Below, piece after piece: positions 10,343 through 17,529 of a stretch of 64,000 nt of DNA. The notes under the pieces are model-generated. The model ran no database searches. It saw only the letters and a program-made list of their open reading frames with translations, and was not told the DNA's origin. Each line of letters starts with the position of its first letter. Position 1 is the first letter of the stretch. The position numbers and the translations under genes are program-made. The stretch is from Prochlorococcus sp. AG-409-M05. Its GTDB lineage: Bacteria; Cyanobacteriota; Cyanobacteriia; PCC-6307; Cyanobiaceae. The stretch spans positions 1 through 64,000 of the forward strand of contig QCKJ01000005.1 of the NCBI GenBank assembly GCA_003215435.1, in the 5' to 3' direction.

Positions 10343-11230
10343 TTATTCTGATATTTTCAAGGGTACGGGACTTTTTATATTCACATTAGTACTATTACGA
10401 TAATCATCGACACAATCACTACGGTGTTGGAAAGAACCATCTAAGAAAGGTTTAGATAAAGCTGGAGTTGCACGAATATCACTCACTACATTTCTTTTAA
10501 GGCTCAAACTTCCAGGAGACCCCCCTAAAGAGCTCCCTACAAGTGCACCGGCAACCCCTCCTACTACCCCACCAGTAGCTATAGATGCTGATGATCCAAC
10601 TAAATCACCAACCAGGGCGCCAGTGCCTCCTCCTACTAAAGCACCCGTAGTGGTATTGCGAAGTCCCGATCCGGCAAAAAGACCGGTATCTTTTTCATAG
10701 ATAGCTGATCCGGACATAGCATCTTTTCCATACGCAAGACATTTAGTAGTTGCTCCTGCCTGATCATGATTGACACCAAGACCCGATAAAAGTTCTAACG
10801 TACTTAAAAAAGTTTGAGCAGTTTTGAAATTAAAAAAACCAATTTCACTTATTTTTCGGTCACCAGAACCACCAAAATGTTTAATCAAAAATCTATAATC
10901 TTCATTTTTGCTTAAAAACAATACTCCTCCTTTATTAGTTGCATTAGTAAGTGTCCACCCAATAATATTATCGGTATTTATACTAATTCCATTACTAGTC
11001 AGTATGTTTGTACCGTTAATTGCAATTTCACATAATCCTGCTCTACCACAAGTCCCTTCAAGCAACATACTAGATTCAGGGATCAAGATTTCTTTATTTA
11101 TTAAAGTTGCATGACGCTCATAGAGGTGCCTTGGGTAGATTTTGTTTGGGTCTTCTGCTAACCCCGGAGGAACTAAAGAAGCAGATGCTATCGCTGTTGC
11201 CAAAACAAAGGTCTTGCGGTCGATAAACAT
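10343..11230 (-). CDS. exported hypothetical protein with glycine-zipper segment
   Basis: A 295-residue protein of unknown function. The N-terminus has a signal peptide (RKTFVLATAIASASLVPPGLAE, cleavage probably after the Ala near residue 25), so it should be exported. Cys-containing segments (TCGRAGLCEI) could form a disulphide. Residues of roughly 190-240 form a Gly/Ala/Val-rich block with repeated GxxxG spacing (TGALVGGGTGALVGDLVG, then GGVVGGVAGALVGSSLGG). Such glycine zippers are typical of membrane-inserting or outer-membrane-associated proteins. It stands alone between small genes. An outer-envelope or surface role is an inference only. Confidence 0.6.
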   Translation of the reverse strand: MFIDRKTFVLATAIASASLVPPGLAEDPNKIYPRHLYERHATLINKEILIPESSMLLEGTCGRAGLCEIAINGTNILTSNGISINTDNIIGWTLTNATNKGGVLFLSKNEDYRFLIKHFGGSGDRKISEIGFFNFKTAQTFLSTLELLSGLGVNHDQAGATTKCLAYGKDAMSGSAIYEKDTGLFAGSGLRNTTTGALVGGGTGALVGDLVGSSASIATGGVVGGVAGALVGSSLGGSPGSLSLKRNVVSDIRATPALSKPFLDGSFQHRSDCVDDYRNSTNVNIKSPVPLKISE

Positions 11231-11685
11231 CTTTTTTATTAAATGATTTTGTCAATATTAGCTAGATCTTCTAGATCATCAACTAAAAGCTCGATTTTGC
11301 AATAAATGGCCTGCTTACCGGGTACAGGCATGGAAAATTTGAGAGCGCTTAACCAAGCCAATCCCCTAATCAAAGAATTAGGTGTCCAAAGGGATTCAAA
11401 ACATTAGTTCCAATTGAGATCTCAGGGATGGCTTCGAGAAAAAACATGACAGATCCATATCAAAATATTTATAACCTGTGCCAAAGGATCATTTCTGCCT
11501 GTTATCAATTGGTATTAAACGAGACATCGTGAAAGGAAAGTTCACTATTTAAGTCAAATCTCTTCACTAGATCTCACTAAATCAAATTTGTTATAATGAA
11601 TATTTATAGTATTAAATGGCTAGCATGTTATAAAATTCTGTATTATTAATTTAGCTATCAGAATTGAAGCTCAAGGAGAATCAGA
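11231..11685. other. gene-poor stretch with doubtful micro-ORFs
   Basis: No convincing gene of normal size. Two plus-strand micro-ORFs of 33 and 34 codons (11306-11407 and 11428-11532) start with ATG but lack a well-spaced ribosome site, and their products match nothing recognised. The last bases contain the strong ribosome-binding site of the next small gene. Promoter-like AT-rich segments are present but none stands out. Confidence 0.4.
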
Positions 11686-11820
11686 ATGAATGAAGAGCGT
11701 AAAGAAGAGTTTGATTATAATCCCCTTGAAGAAGCAGAAGAATATTTCATGGGTATAGACCCTTATGAAGAAGATTGTTCATATTTTCCTCTAAAAGAAT
11801 CAGAACCTCCACATTACTAA
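11686..11820 (+). CDS. 44-residue acidic microprotein
   Basis: A short gene with a textbook ribosome site, AAGGAG at 11673-11678, seven bases before the ATG. The product is very acidic, with about fourteen Asp/Glu among 44 residues, and rich in Tyr and Phe (for example EEFDYNPLEEAEEYFMG and IDPYEEDCSYFP). There is no membrane segment or known domain. The clear ribosome site in a genome where many genes lack one is the main evidence that it is translated. The function is unknown; an acidic partner-binding or nucleic-acid-mimic role would be speculation. Confidence 0.6.
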   Translation: MNEERKEEFDYNPLEEAEEYFMGIDPYEEDCSYFPLKESEPPHY

Positions 11821-12210
11821 ATACGATTACTTCATATAGAAAGCACAAAATTTATTTTTAGAAATACTGTAATACGGACGTTATTAAATGTTCCAGAAGA
11901 AATTTCTCTGTAAAAAAATCAATTCTTTGACGAAATATCAAGGTCAATCTATAAGAATAGAAGTGCCTAGAAATAATTAGAAAGTAAGGTTCCTAATCTT
12001 TGCTATAAAAAGATCAACTTTAATCAGGATCAAAGCAGAAGTTATAATTTATAGATGAATTCGAAATACCATTTTCGGTAAGAAATCACATAATAGTCTT
12101 CTATAGAAACTTATTTACTGAAAGGATAGGTGATAAAGAGTCTTCTAAAATAGGTCTAATCGTCATTCAATAAAAATTTAGCTATAATGAGCGAATAATG
12201 TTTAGGAAAC
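11821..12210. other. non-coding or unrecognised stretch
   Basis: 390 bases with very high AT content. A 30-codon basic plus-strand ORF begins at the ATG near 11888, but it has no ribosome site and no recognisable sequence. No terminator hairpin or repeat could be identified. It ends at the ribbon-helix-helix gene. Confidence 0.4.
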
Positions 12211-12402
12211 ATGGTTGCAAAAAGGAAACAGCTAAATATTAACATCAGTCCTGAATTACTATTGAGGATAAAGAGAGAAGCAATTAAAAGCGGGAAAACG
12301 CTCACAACATATGTAATCGAAAAGCTTAAGAATTATCAATCCAACGATACAGTAGATTCCATAGCCATGCGAAAAGATTTGTCTCATAAGAATAAAGTAT
12401 AG
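12211..12402 (+). CDS. ribbon-helix-helix (CopG/Arc-type) small DNA-binding protein
   Basis: 63 residues. The segment KQLNINISPELLLRIKREAIKSGKTLTTYVIEKL fits the ribbon-helix-helix plan: a short beta strand of alternating residues (LNINIS, about 8-13), helix 1 (PELLLRIKREAIKSG), a turn, and helix 2 (LTTYVIEKLKNY). Such proteins dimerise and bind DNA with the paired strands, and are often antitoxins or local repressors. No toxin gene of normal size follows within reach, so it looks like an orphan regulator. The last twenty residues are polar and charged. The fold call is fairly safe; targets are unknown. Confidence 0.65.
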   Translation: MVAKRKQLNINISPELLLRIKREAIKSGKTLTTYVIEKLKNYQSNDTVDSIAMRKDLSHKNKV

Positions 12403-12528
12403 AAGCTTTTAACTACTCGAATAAAAGCAAATTTAATTTTCTCTTCTTTCTGATTTAATAAAAATATGTAATATCTTATAAATTATATATTGATTAATAC
12501 CCTAGAGAATATACTCCGATGTGAAAGA

Positions 12529-12717
12529 TCAAAAACCTTTATTTTGACGCTCTTTAGTGTTATAGGACTTATTTCCTTTGCTTGACTTAGTTCGATTTAA
12601 TAAAGGTAGTATAAAGATAAAAATAAGCGCAAAAAGGAATATGGTCATAGACCATAAAACAATTGACGTAGTTGAATTTGCTGAATTCAGCTGAAGCGAG
12701 TTAGAGATTTCTTCCAT
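12529..12717 (-). CDS. small single-span membrane protein
   Basis: 62 residues. A polar N-terminus (about 18 residues) is followed by one strongly hydrophobic helix at about 19-40 (IVLWSMTIFLFALIFIFILP) and a basic C-terminal tail rich in Lys, Arg, Ser and Asn, which predicts the tail on the cytoplasmic side. No family is recognised. Many photosystem and b6f accessory subunits have this size and plan, but no specific match can be claimed. It is convergent with the ribbon-helix-helix gene, with 126 bases between. Confidence 0.5.
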   Translation of the reverse strand: MEEISNSLQLNSANSTTSIVLWSMTIFLFALIFIFILPLLNRTKSSKGNKSYNTKERQNKGF

Positions 12718-12776
12718 GGTTATATTTTATTGTTCTAAATGCATAAAAACAATAGCGAGATCTATTTATAATAATC

Positions 12777-12953
12777 ATGGGATATATTGTTGGGAAATGC
12801 TATCTCCTTAATTATGAACAGAACAAAGCAGCAATTGTAAAAAGGAGAATATTTATCGAGGAATCGAGGAATGCTTATTGTCGTATATATAGGTTTTTTG
12901 AACAGTATAGTTATAAAATAAGATTATCTAACCAAGATTATTGCTTTATATAA
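12777..12953 (+). CDS. possible 58-residue hypothetical protein
   Basis: An ATG-initiated ORF encoding a basic, aromatic product (segments GYIVGKCYLLNYEQNKAA and RNAYCRIYRFFEQYSYKIR). No ribosome site, domain or membrane segment is visible. Within it, at about 12858-12873, the octamer ATCGAGGA is duplicated in tandem. It is listed because the amino-acid composition is protein-like and no alternative explains the stretch. It may well be chance. Confidence 0.28.
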   Translation: MGYIVGKCYLLNYEQNKAAIVKRRIFIEESRNAYCRIYRFFEQYSYKIRLSNQDYCFI

Positions 12954-13134
12954 CTGGATTGATAGCTGAGTTCAAATCTTAGATTTGTTTAAAATTTCAG
13001 TCCTCATTGATTTATTAAATGCTTTAAATATTGATACTCCCTTAGATCAAAAATCAAAAGGCACGTAATAAAAAATAAGCATTTATTAATAGAGATCCAA
13101 ACAAACGCTCTCAAAAGCATATCAAGCCTTGACC

Positions 13135-13146
13135 TTCGTATACGAA
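13135..13146. promoter_or_regulatory. 12-base perfect palindrome, possible operator
   Basis: TTCGTATACGAA is a perfect palindrome in an otherwise AT-rich non-coding stretch, about 75 bases upstream of the predicted start of the candidate small RNA. Its size and symmetry fit a dimeric regulator site. No second copy was noticed in the window. The function is inferred only. Confidence 0.3.
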
Positions 13147-13188
13147 AAAACTAAAACCCCTCATTTCAAAAACAGGTATTTATATCCA

Positions 13189-13217
13189 TTACATACAAAT
13201 ATGGCATGACTATAAAT
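13189..13217 (+). promoter_or_regulatory. predicted promoter of the candidate small RNA
   Basis: A near-consensus -10 box TATAAAT at 13211-13217 lies 16 bases after a weak -35-like TTACAT at 13189-13194. Transcription would start at about 13222-13224, exactly at the 5' edge of the hairpin-terminator unit described next. Confidence 0.45.
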
Positions 13218-13220
13218 AGA

Positions 13221-13297
13221 GAAGGAGTCAAAGCACGCTAGGTATCAAAACAAGTGCTCGACTCAAAGGGCGGGATCGAAATACCCCGCCCTTCTTT
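13221..13297 (+). ncRNA. candidate small RNA upstream of pcb
   Basis: A compact transcription unit of about 75 bases with no ORF. After the predicted promoter comes a hairpin with arms GAGTC (13225-13229) and AGCAC (13232-13236) pairing with GTGCT (13254-13258) and GACTC (13260-13264). Only a small AA/C internal bulge interrupts it. The 17-base loop reads GCTAGGTATCAAAACAA. Directly after it comes a strong GC-rich terminator. Promoter, hairpin, exposed loop and terminator are the plan of cyanobacterial Yfr-type small RNAs. The loop has a vague likeness to the A-rich loop of the Yfr2 (Cyano-1) family, but I cannot assign it. It lies on the same strand as pcb, about 660 bases upstream. Confidence 0.55.
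13265..13297 (+). terminator. strong intrinsic terminator of the candidate small RNA
   Basis: A nine-base-pair stem, AAGGGCGGG (13266-13274) with CCCGCCCTT (13285-13293), a ten-base loop, then TTCTTT. No coding gene ends nearby on the plus strand (the closest doubtful ORF ends at 12953), so the terminator needs a transcript beginning shortly upstream. That is the main support for the small RNA call. Confidence 0.8.
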
Positions 13298-13962
13298 ATG
13301 GGAGCACTTAAATTTCCATAGCCCCCTGCTCAGTAGTATTTGCTAATAATTTAATTAGCCCATCGCCATTTTTTCTGTCACAACCTATAAAGTATAGGTC
13401 TGTCGGTCAGGTTAATTGTTGTCTGTAGTTAGGAATGAATAGTGCAAGCCGGGTGTTTAATTTGCACCATTGAGATTTTCAGAAAACCTACACCCATTAG
13501 ATATCTCACCAACAGCTAAAAGTCAGGTTTGAGAGATCTTACATTCATAATTTAAATTGACCCTATAGAGAGCATCTCAGACTCTAACTATGATGATGTC
13601 CTAGGGACTTCAGCGAAAAACAAGGTCAGGGAAGGGATCTTCGGTCGCTTTCTAAAAGTAGTGAAAATCACGAAACGATACCAACTACATCTTTTGTGAT
13701 GTTAAATATTAACGAAAAAATGAACGAGTTTGGTTCAATTTTGCAAAGAACTAAACTCATACATAGTCATGAGAGAACCCTGTCATACCAGTATTGTAGG
13801 GGAAATTAAATTATAGCCACTTTGCTTAATGAAAAAAGATCCTGAGCACGCAGCGTAGAACCCTTATGCCGCAGTGTTTTACGGATACTTAATTGTCTTC
13901 GCTCTTAAGCCAAATTGAGTGTAGTGTGCACAGGTGTTTTTTAGCCTTGCACTCTTAAAATT
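13298..13962. other. long leader or intergenic region of pcb
   Basis: 665 bases without a gene. Several short inverted repeats occur: GTGCAA/TTGCAC at 13442-13447 and 13462-13467; GTGCA/TGCAC at 13926-13930 and 13948-13952; CTCAT/ATGAG at about 13757-13774. The first two enclose a similar GGTGTTT core. An eight-codon ORF (ATG at 13867) lies in the stretch. No Shine-Dalgarno sequence precedes the pcb ATG. A long regulated 5' leader for an abundant antenna mRNA is plausible but not shown. No clear promoter could be fixed. Confidence 0.4.
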
Positions 13963-15054
13963 ATGCAGAGTTATGGAAATCCAAACCCCAATTATGGTTG
14001 GTGGGTTGGTAATTCTGTGGTCACCAGCAAGTCCGGCCGATTTATTGGCTCTCATGTTGCACATACAGGATTGATATGCTTCGCGGCTGGTGCAAGCACC
14101 CTTTGGGATCTAAGCCGGTTTGACGCATCGCTACCAATGGGGCACCAGGGTTTGGTTAGCATCCCCCATCTCGCCTCCATCGGCATTGGATTCGACGAAG
14201 CTGGTGTATGGACTGGAGTTGGTGTTGCCAACATAGCTATTTTTCACCTGATCTTCTCTATGGTTTATGCGAGTGCAGGGCTATTGCACTCACTTATCTT
14301 CAGCGAGGACACACAAAATAGTTCTGGACTTTTTGCACCTGATAGACCAGAACATCGTCAAGCGAAAAGATTCAAGCTTGAGTGGGACAACCCAGACAAC
14401 CAGACCTTTATTCTTGGTCATCATTTGGTCTTCTTGGGTGTAGCCAACATCTGGTTTGTTGAATGGGCACGAGTACATGGGATCTATGACCCTGCCATCG
14501 ATGCTATCCGTCAGGTTAATTACAACGTCGATCTAACACAGATTTGGAATCATCAATTCGATTTCCTAGCTATCGACAGCCTTGAGGATGTAATGGGTGG
14601 CCATGCTTTCTTGGCTTTCTTCCAAATCGGTGGTGGTGCTTTCCATATTGCTACTAAGCAAATTGGTGAGTACACAGAATTCAAAGGATCTAACGTTCTT
14701 TCAGCTGAAGCTATTCTCTCTTGGTCACTTGCAGGAATCGGTTGGATGGCAATTGTTGCAGCCTTCTGGTGTGCAACCAACACAACCGTTTATCCAGAGG
14801 CCTGGTACGGTGAAACCTTGTCACTTAAATTTGGGATCTCTCCTTATTGGGTAGATACTGTTCCATCTATTGATGGAGCCCCATTAGGTCATACAACACG
14901 TGCGTGGTTAACTAACGTTCACTACTATCTAGGTTTCTTCTTTATACAGGGACATTTATGGCATGCTGTACGTGCTCTTGGCTTCGACTTTAAGAGCATT
15001 GTTAATGCTGTACAGAACCTAGATTCAACAGCCGTCAACCAAAAGAGCTCTTAA
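13963..15054 (+). CDS. pcb: Pcb divinyl-chlorophyll a/b-binding light-harvesting protein
   Basis: A 363-residue antenna protein of the CP43/IsiA superfamily, located in the thylakoid membrane next to a photosystem. The start MQSYGNPNPNYGWWVGNS is typical of Prochlorococcus Pcb proteins. Six hydrophobic helices carry the paired histidines that bind chlorophyll (for example SHVAHTGLICF, GHHLVFLGVANIW, GHAFLAFFQIGGGAFHIA, NVHYYLGFFFIQGHLWHAVRALGFDF). The large lumenal loop of CP43 is absent, as expected for Pcb. It is transcribed alone, with a long upstream region and a strong terminator. Codon use is richer in C- and G-ending codons than in the neighbouring small genes, as for a highly expressed gene. 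Which Pcb paralogue it is cannot be decided. Confidence 0.95.
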   Translation: MQSYGNPNPNYGWWVGNSVVTSKSGRFIGSHVAHTGLICFAAGASTLWDLSRFDASLPMGHQGLVSIPHLASIGIGFDEAGVWTGVGVANIAIFHLIFSMVYASAGLLHSLIFSEDTQNSSGLFAPDRPEHRQAKRFKLEWDNPDNQTFILGHHLVFLGVANIWFVEWARVHGIYDPAIDAIRQVNYNVDLTQIWNHQFDFLAIDSLEDVMGGHAFLAFFQIGGGAFHIATKQIGEYTEFKGSNVLSAEAILSWSLAGIGWMAIVAAFWCATNTTVYPEAWYGETLSLKFGISPYWVDTVPSIDGAPLGHTTRAWLTNVHYYLGFFFIQGHLWHAVRALGFDFKSIVNAVQNLDSTAVNQKSS

Positions 15055-15096
15055 GAAAAACTTTTTAAGCAAAAAAGGAAAGTTTTACTTCTAAAT

Positions 15097-15128
15097 AAAA
15101 GCCTCGTTTTCCAACGAGGCTTTTTTTT
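15097..15128 (+). terminator. intrinsic terminator of pcb
   Basis: A perfect eight-base-pair stem GCCTCGTT/AACGAGGC (15101-15108 and 15113-15120) with a TTCC loop, followed by eight Ts. It is preceded by AAAA, so it may also work on the minus strand for the converging DMT-transporter transcript. Confidence 0.9.
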
Positions 15129-15177
15129 GTATATTCAAAAAGTTTTATATAATCAGGTTAACTAAACTCCTGAGGGA

Positions 15178-16053
15178 TCAATAAGTAAAAACCAGCCAAA
15201 TACCTATTACAGCAAAAGAAGAGGCAAAAAGGCTGGAAATTTTGAAAACATCACCTTCTCGCAAAAACAATGCAAATAATGGAGAAAGACTTAGCAGAGT
15301 AATACCTATCCCTAATGAAAGGTTCTTAAATACAACTTGCTGAAGAGCAATACCAAGATTTGTTCCAATAAAAGTAGCTATAACAATTTTAATCCAATCG
15401 TATTTTTTAAATTCAGGAAGAAGAAGATGCTTCCTTTTACTCCAAAAAAGTATAATTAGGGTAAAGACCCCTCCTATTAAGCGAAATGTAGAACTCTCAA
15501 GCGGAGTAATCTCACTTGAGACAAGAACAAGTCTAGACAAGAAGGCTCCAAAAACACCACATAAAACTCCTAAAAAAGCAAATAGGAATCCGGTTTTTTG
15601 AGTTGAAAGATTTCTCCGTGCTAATTGGGCGGCATATGGGGGGCTCTGAAAAGCAATAATAATTAAAGAAGAACCAACCAATAATGCTCCAACAAAAACA
15701 CTAAGTGGGATATGTTTCCCCATCAAAGACACATCCGTAAGAAATGCAATTAAAGGAGCTAAGGATTCCACTGTCAAAGTTCTTCTCGTACCCAGCCGGC
15801 GAAGTGCTGCAATATAAAGACTGTCCCCAATAGCAATTCCGATAGCTCCACTTAACAGAAGAAATAAAACACCATTCAATTCAGTACCTAATGGGAAGCC
15901 AACAATAAAAGGGAGAAAAAAGAACAGAGCAATTGTGTTTTTCAGACAATTTATTTGCAAAGCCGATAAAGGGGTGGAAAGAGTGGACCAAAAGCTGCAA
16001 CTGATAGTCCAAAATGAAGAAGCCAGGAGAGCTGATAAAATCCCTATAAGCAT
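15178..16053 (-). CDS. EamA/DMT-family membrane transporter
   Basis: 291 residues with about ten hydrophobic helices arranged as two EamA repeats, the drug/metabolite transporter plan. Features include GAIGIAIGDSLYIAALRRLGTRRT in the first half and TNLGIALQQVVFKNLSLGIGITLLSLSPLFALFLREG in the second, the latter being the typical end-of-domain motif. It resides in the inner membrane and probably exports or imports a small metabolite; the substrate is unknown. It is convergent with pcb across the pcb terminator. No operon partner is visible. Confidence 0.85.
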   Translation of the reverse strand: MLIGILSALLASSFWTISCSFWSTLSTPLSALQINCLKNTIALFFFLPFIVGFPLGTELNGVLFLLLSGAIGIAIGDSLYIAALRRLGTRRTLTVESLAPLIAFLTDVSLMGKHIPLSVFVGALLVGSSLIIIAFQSPPYAAQLARRNLSTQKTGFLFAFLGVLCGVFGAFLSRLVLVSSEITPLESSTFRLIGGVFTLIILFWSKRKHLLLPEFKKYDWIKIVIATFIGTNLGIALQQVVFKNLSLGIGITLLSLSPLFALFLREGDVFKISSLFASSFAVIGIWLVFTY

Positions 16054-16284
16054 TGATGTAAAAAGATTAAGTTCGTTTAAACCCCAAAAAGATAGCTAAT
16101 CCCCCCTTAGGAGAATATGTTTGTGCGTAATAGTAAAGGCAAGCTTATTTATAAATAAAAGTATATTGAGCTAAAAGTGTAATAAAAGAAAAGGGCTTGG
16201 AAAATCTATAAATGATACGTATCGAGATAAGAATTAGATAATGTAGATAAAAATCGTCTATTAATCTGAAGTTTATTAGAAGGG

Positions 16285-16386
16285 TTAGAGTGTTTTAAGG
16301 ACAGCGAATAATACAACGGAAACAATCACTGCCATAGCAGCTCTGCCATGGATCAACTCGGCTTTACATAGATTACTGAAGCTCAT
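16285..16386 (-). CDS. mini high-light-inducible-type protein (33 residues)
   Basis: A very short gene that encodes the core of a chlorophyll-binding HLIP helix. KAELIHGRAAMAVIVSVVLF (residues 8-27) matches the family pattern AExxNGRxAMxG, with the chlorophyll-ligand Glu10 and Arg15 that pair between two helices, and His in place of the usual Asn at position 13. Almost the entire protein is the membrane helix. There is no long N-terminal part and the C-terminus ends seven residues after the helix. A TGA lies seven codons upstream in frame, so the protein cannot be longer. HLIPs act as dimers in photoprotection and chlorophyll handling; this one would need a partner such as the HLIP at 18202. 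Confidence 0.6.
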   Translation of the reverse strand: MSFSNLCKAELIHGRAAMAVIVSVVLFAVLKTL

Positions 16387-16875
16387 AATGAAAAGCTTAG
16401 AGAATCAATTTATTTATAACGTAAATGAGAACAAAGTAAGTAGTGATAAATGCCCAAATTCATCTAGGTTGTTTTTGGAGTAATAAAATGGACTAACACA
16501 AGTAATCTGATTTTGGATTTGGAAGTGAATTTCTTCTATCCGAGTCGGATTGCCAAACATTGCGCCAAGATATAGAGCATAATTATGTTAAAAGCGTTTC
16601 TCTTACAAATGACATTCTGCTGTAAATATCATTCAGGCATATACCCTCTGAGAATGCAGGACTCTTTGATTGGCTTGTAAAAATATGGCTGGCAATCTAA
16701 AATAGATTTAAAAAGAATCTTAATATAAGTAAAACAGTTCATGTTTGCTTAAAGATAATCTAATAAAAGAATTTGCATCTACAATGTAGATGATATTTAT
16801 TAAATCTTGAATAGAACTATACTAAGACTTGATCTTTTAGATCTGTTATCATATATTCACTATTAGAGATTATCG
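16387..16875. other. gene-poor stretch
   Basis: 489 AT-rich bases. A 31-codon ORF starting near 16586 has no ribosome site or recognisable product. No terminator or repeat stands out. The final 30 bases before 16876 contain TATCAT and TATTCA elements that could serve as the promoter of the 2H gene. Confidence 0.4.
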
Positions 16876-17514
16876 ATGGATATATTTAACATTTGTCTTG
16901 GCATAGACAAAGCAAGTAATATCAGCCTCTATGAAATCTCAAATAATCTTGATCTTTATGCAGAAAAAAAAGGTTGTTTTCTACATACATCTATTTTCCA
17001 AGGTATAACTCATTCAAAAAGTGAGCTAATAAGTTGGGCAAAAAGTTCCGAAAGCCTATTCACAAAAATATCAACAGTAAACTTGATAAAGCTTTGGGAT
17101 CAGAAAGTCAAAAGAGCAGGAGATGTCTATCATGTTAATTATAATGTGGATCTTACTGCACTATGCTTAGAATACAAACAATCCATCTACATAAGACATG
17201 TGGCTACACTTATCTGTAATAATTTAAAGAAAAATGGACTAATAATTGGAATTAGAGAATATCCACCAGAAAAATTTGTTAACTCAAATATTAGTTATGC
17301 TTTAAATTATCAATATAGGGCGGGATTTGGTACTATAAGACCTCATACTACATTAGGGTTTTGCAAAGACTTTATGTTGTCTTCAAAGACTCTAAAATCT
17401 ATCTCATTGAAACTAAATGATTTATTCATAAAGCATTCGGGAATATATATCACAACTATGAATGAATATTGTATGACCCATTTATTAAATCGTGAGACGG
17501 TTGCAACTCTTTAG
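16876..17514 (+). CDS. 2H phosphoesterase-like protein (LigT/CPDase fold)
   Basis: 212 residues, not closely like any protein I can name. The key sign is two catalytic-type motifs about 120 residues apart. The first is GCFLHTSIFQG, with H37-T-S39. The second is IRPHTTLGF, with H157-T-T159-L. The 2H phosphoesterase superfamily uses exactly such a pair of HxTx motifs on symmetrical halves to cut or join 2'-5' or cyclic 2',3'-phosphate bonds in RNA or nucleotides. The spacing and overall size fit. AT-rich codon use and its isolated position beside small genes suggest an accessory gene. The substrate is unknown. Confidence 0.6.
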   Translation: MDIFNICLGIDKASNISLYEISNNLDLYAEKKGCFLHTSIFQGITHSKSELISWAKSSESLFTKISTVNLIKLWDQKVKRAGDVYHVNYNVDLTALCLEYKQSIYIRHVATLICNNLKKNGLIIGIREYPPEKFVNSNISYALNYQYRAGFGTIRPHTTLGFCKDFMLSSKTLKSISLKLNDLFIKHSGIYITTMNEYCMTHLLNRETVATL

Positions 17515-17529
17515 AGGCTTGAGAGAAAT

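Noticed and set aside
11306-11532. Two micro-ORFs of 33 and 34 codons
   Set aside because: ATG starts but no well-spaced ribosome sites and no recognisable product; chance level in this composition.
13879-14064. 61-residue minus-strand ORF over the pcb start
   Set aside because: Antisense to pcb codons; composition follows from the pcb sequence.
16214-16223. GATACGTATC ten-base palindrome
   Set aside because: A single short palindrome in non-coding DNA is expected by chance; no promoter could be tied to it.
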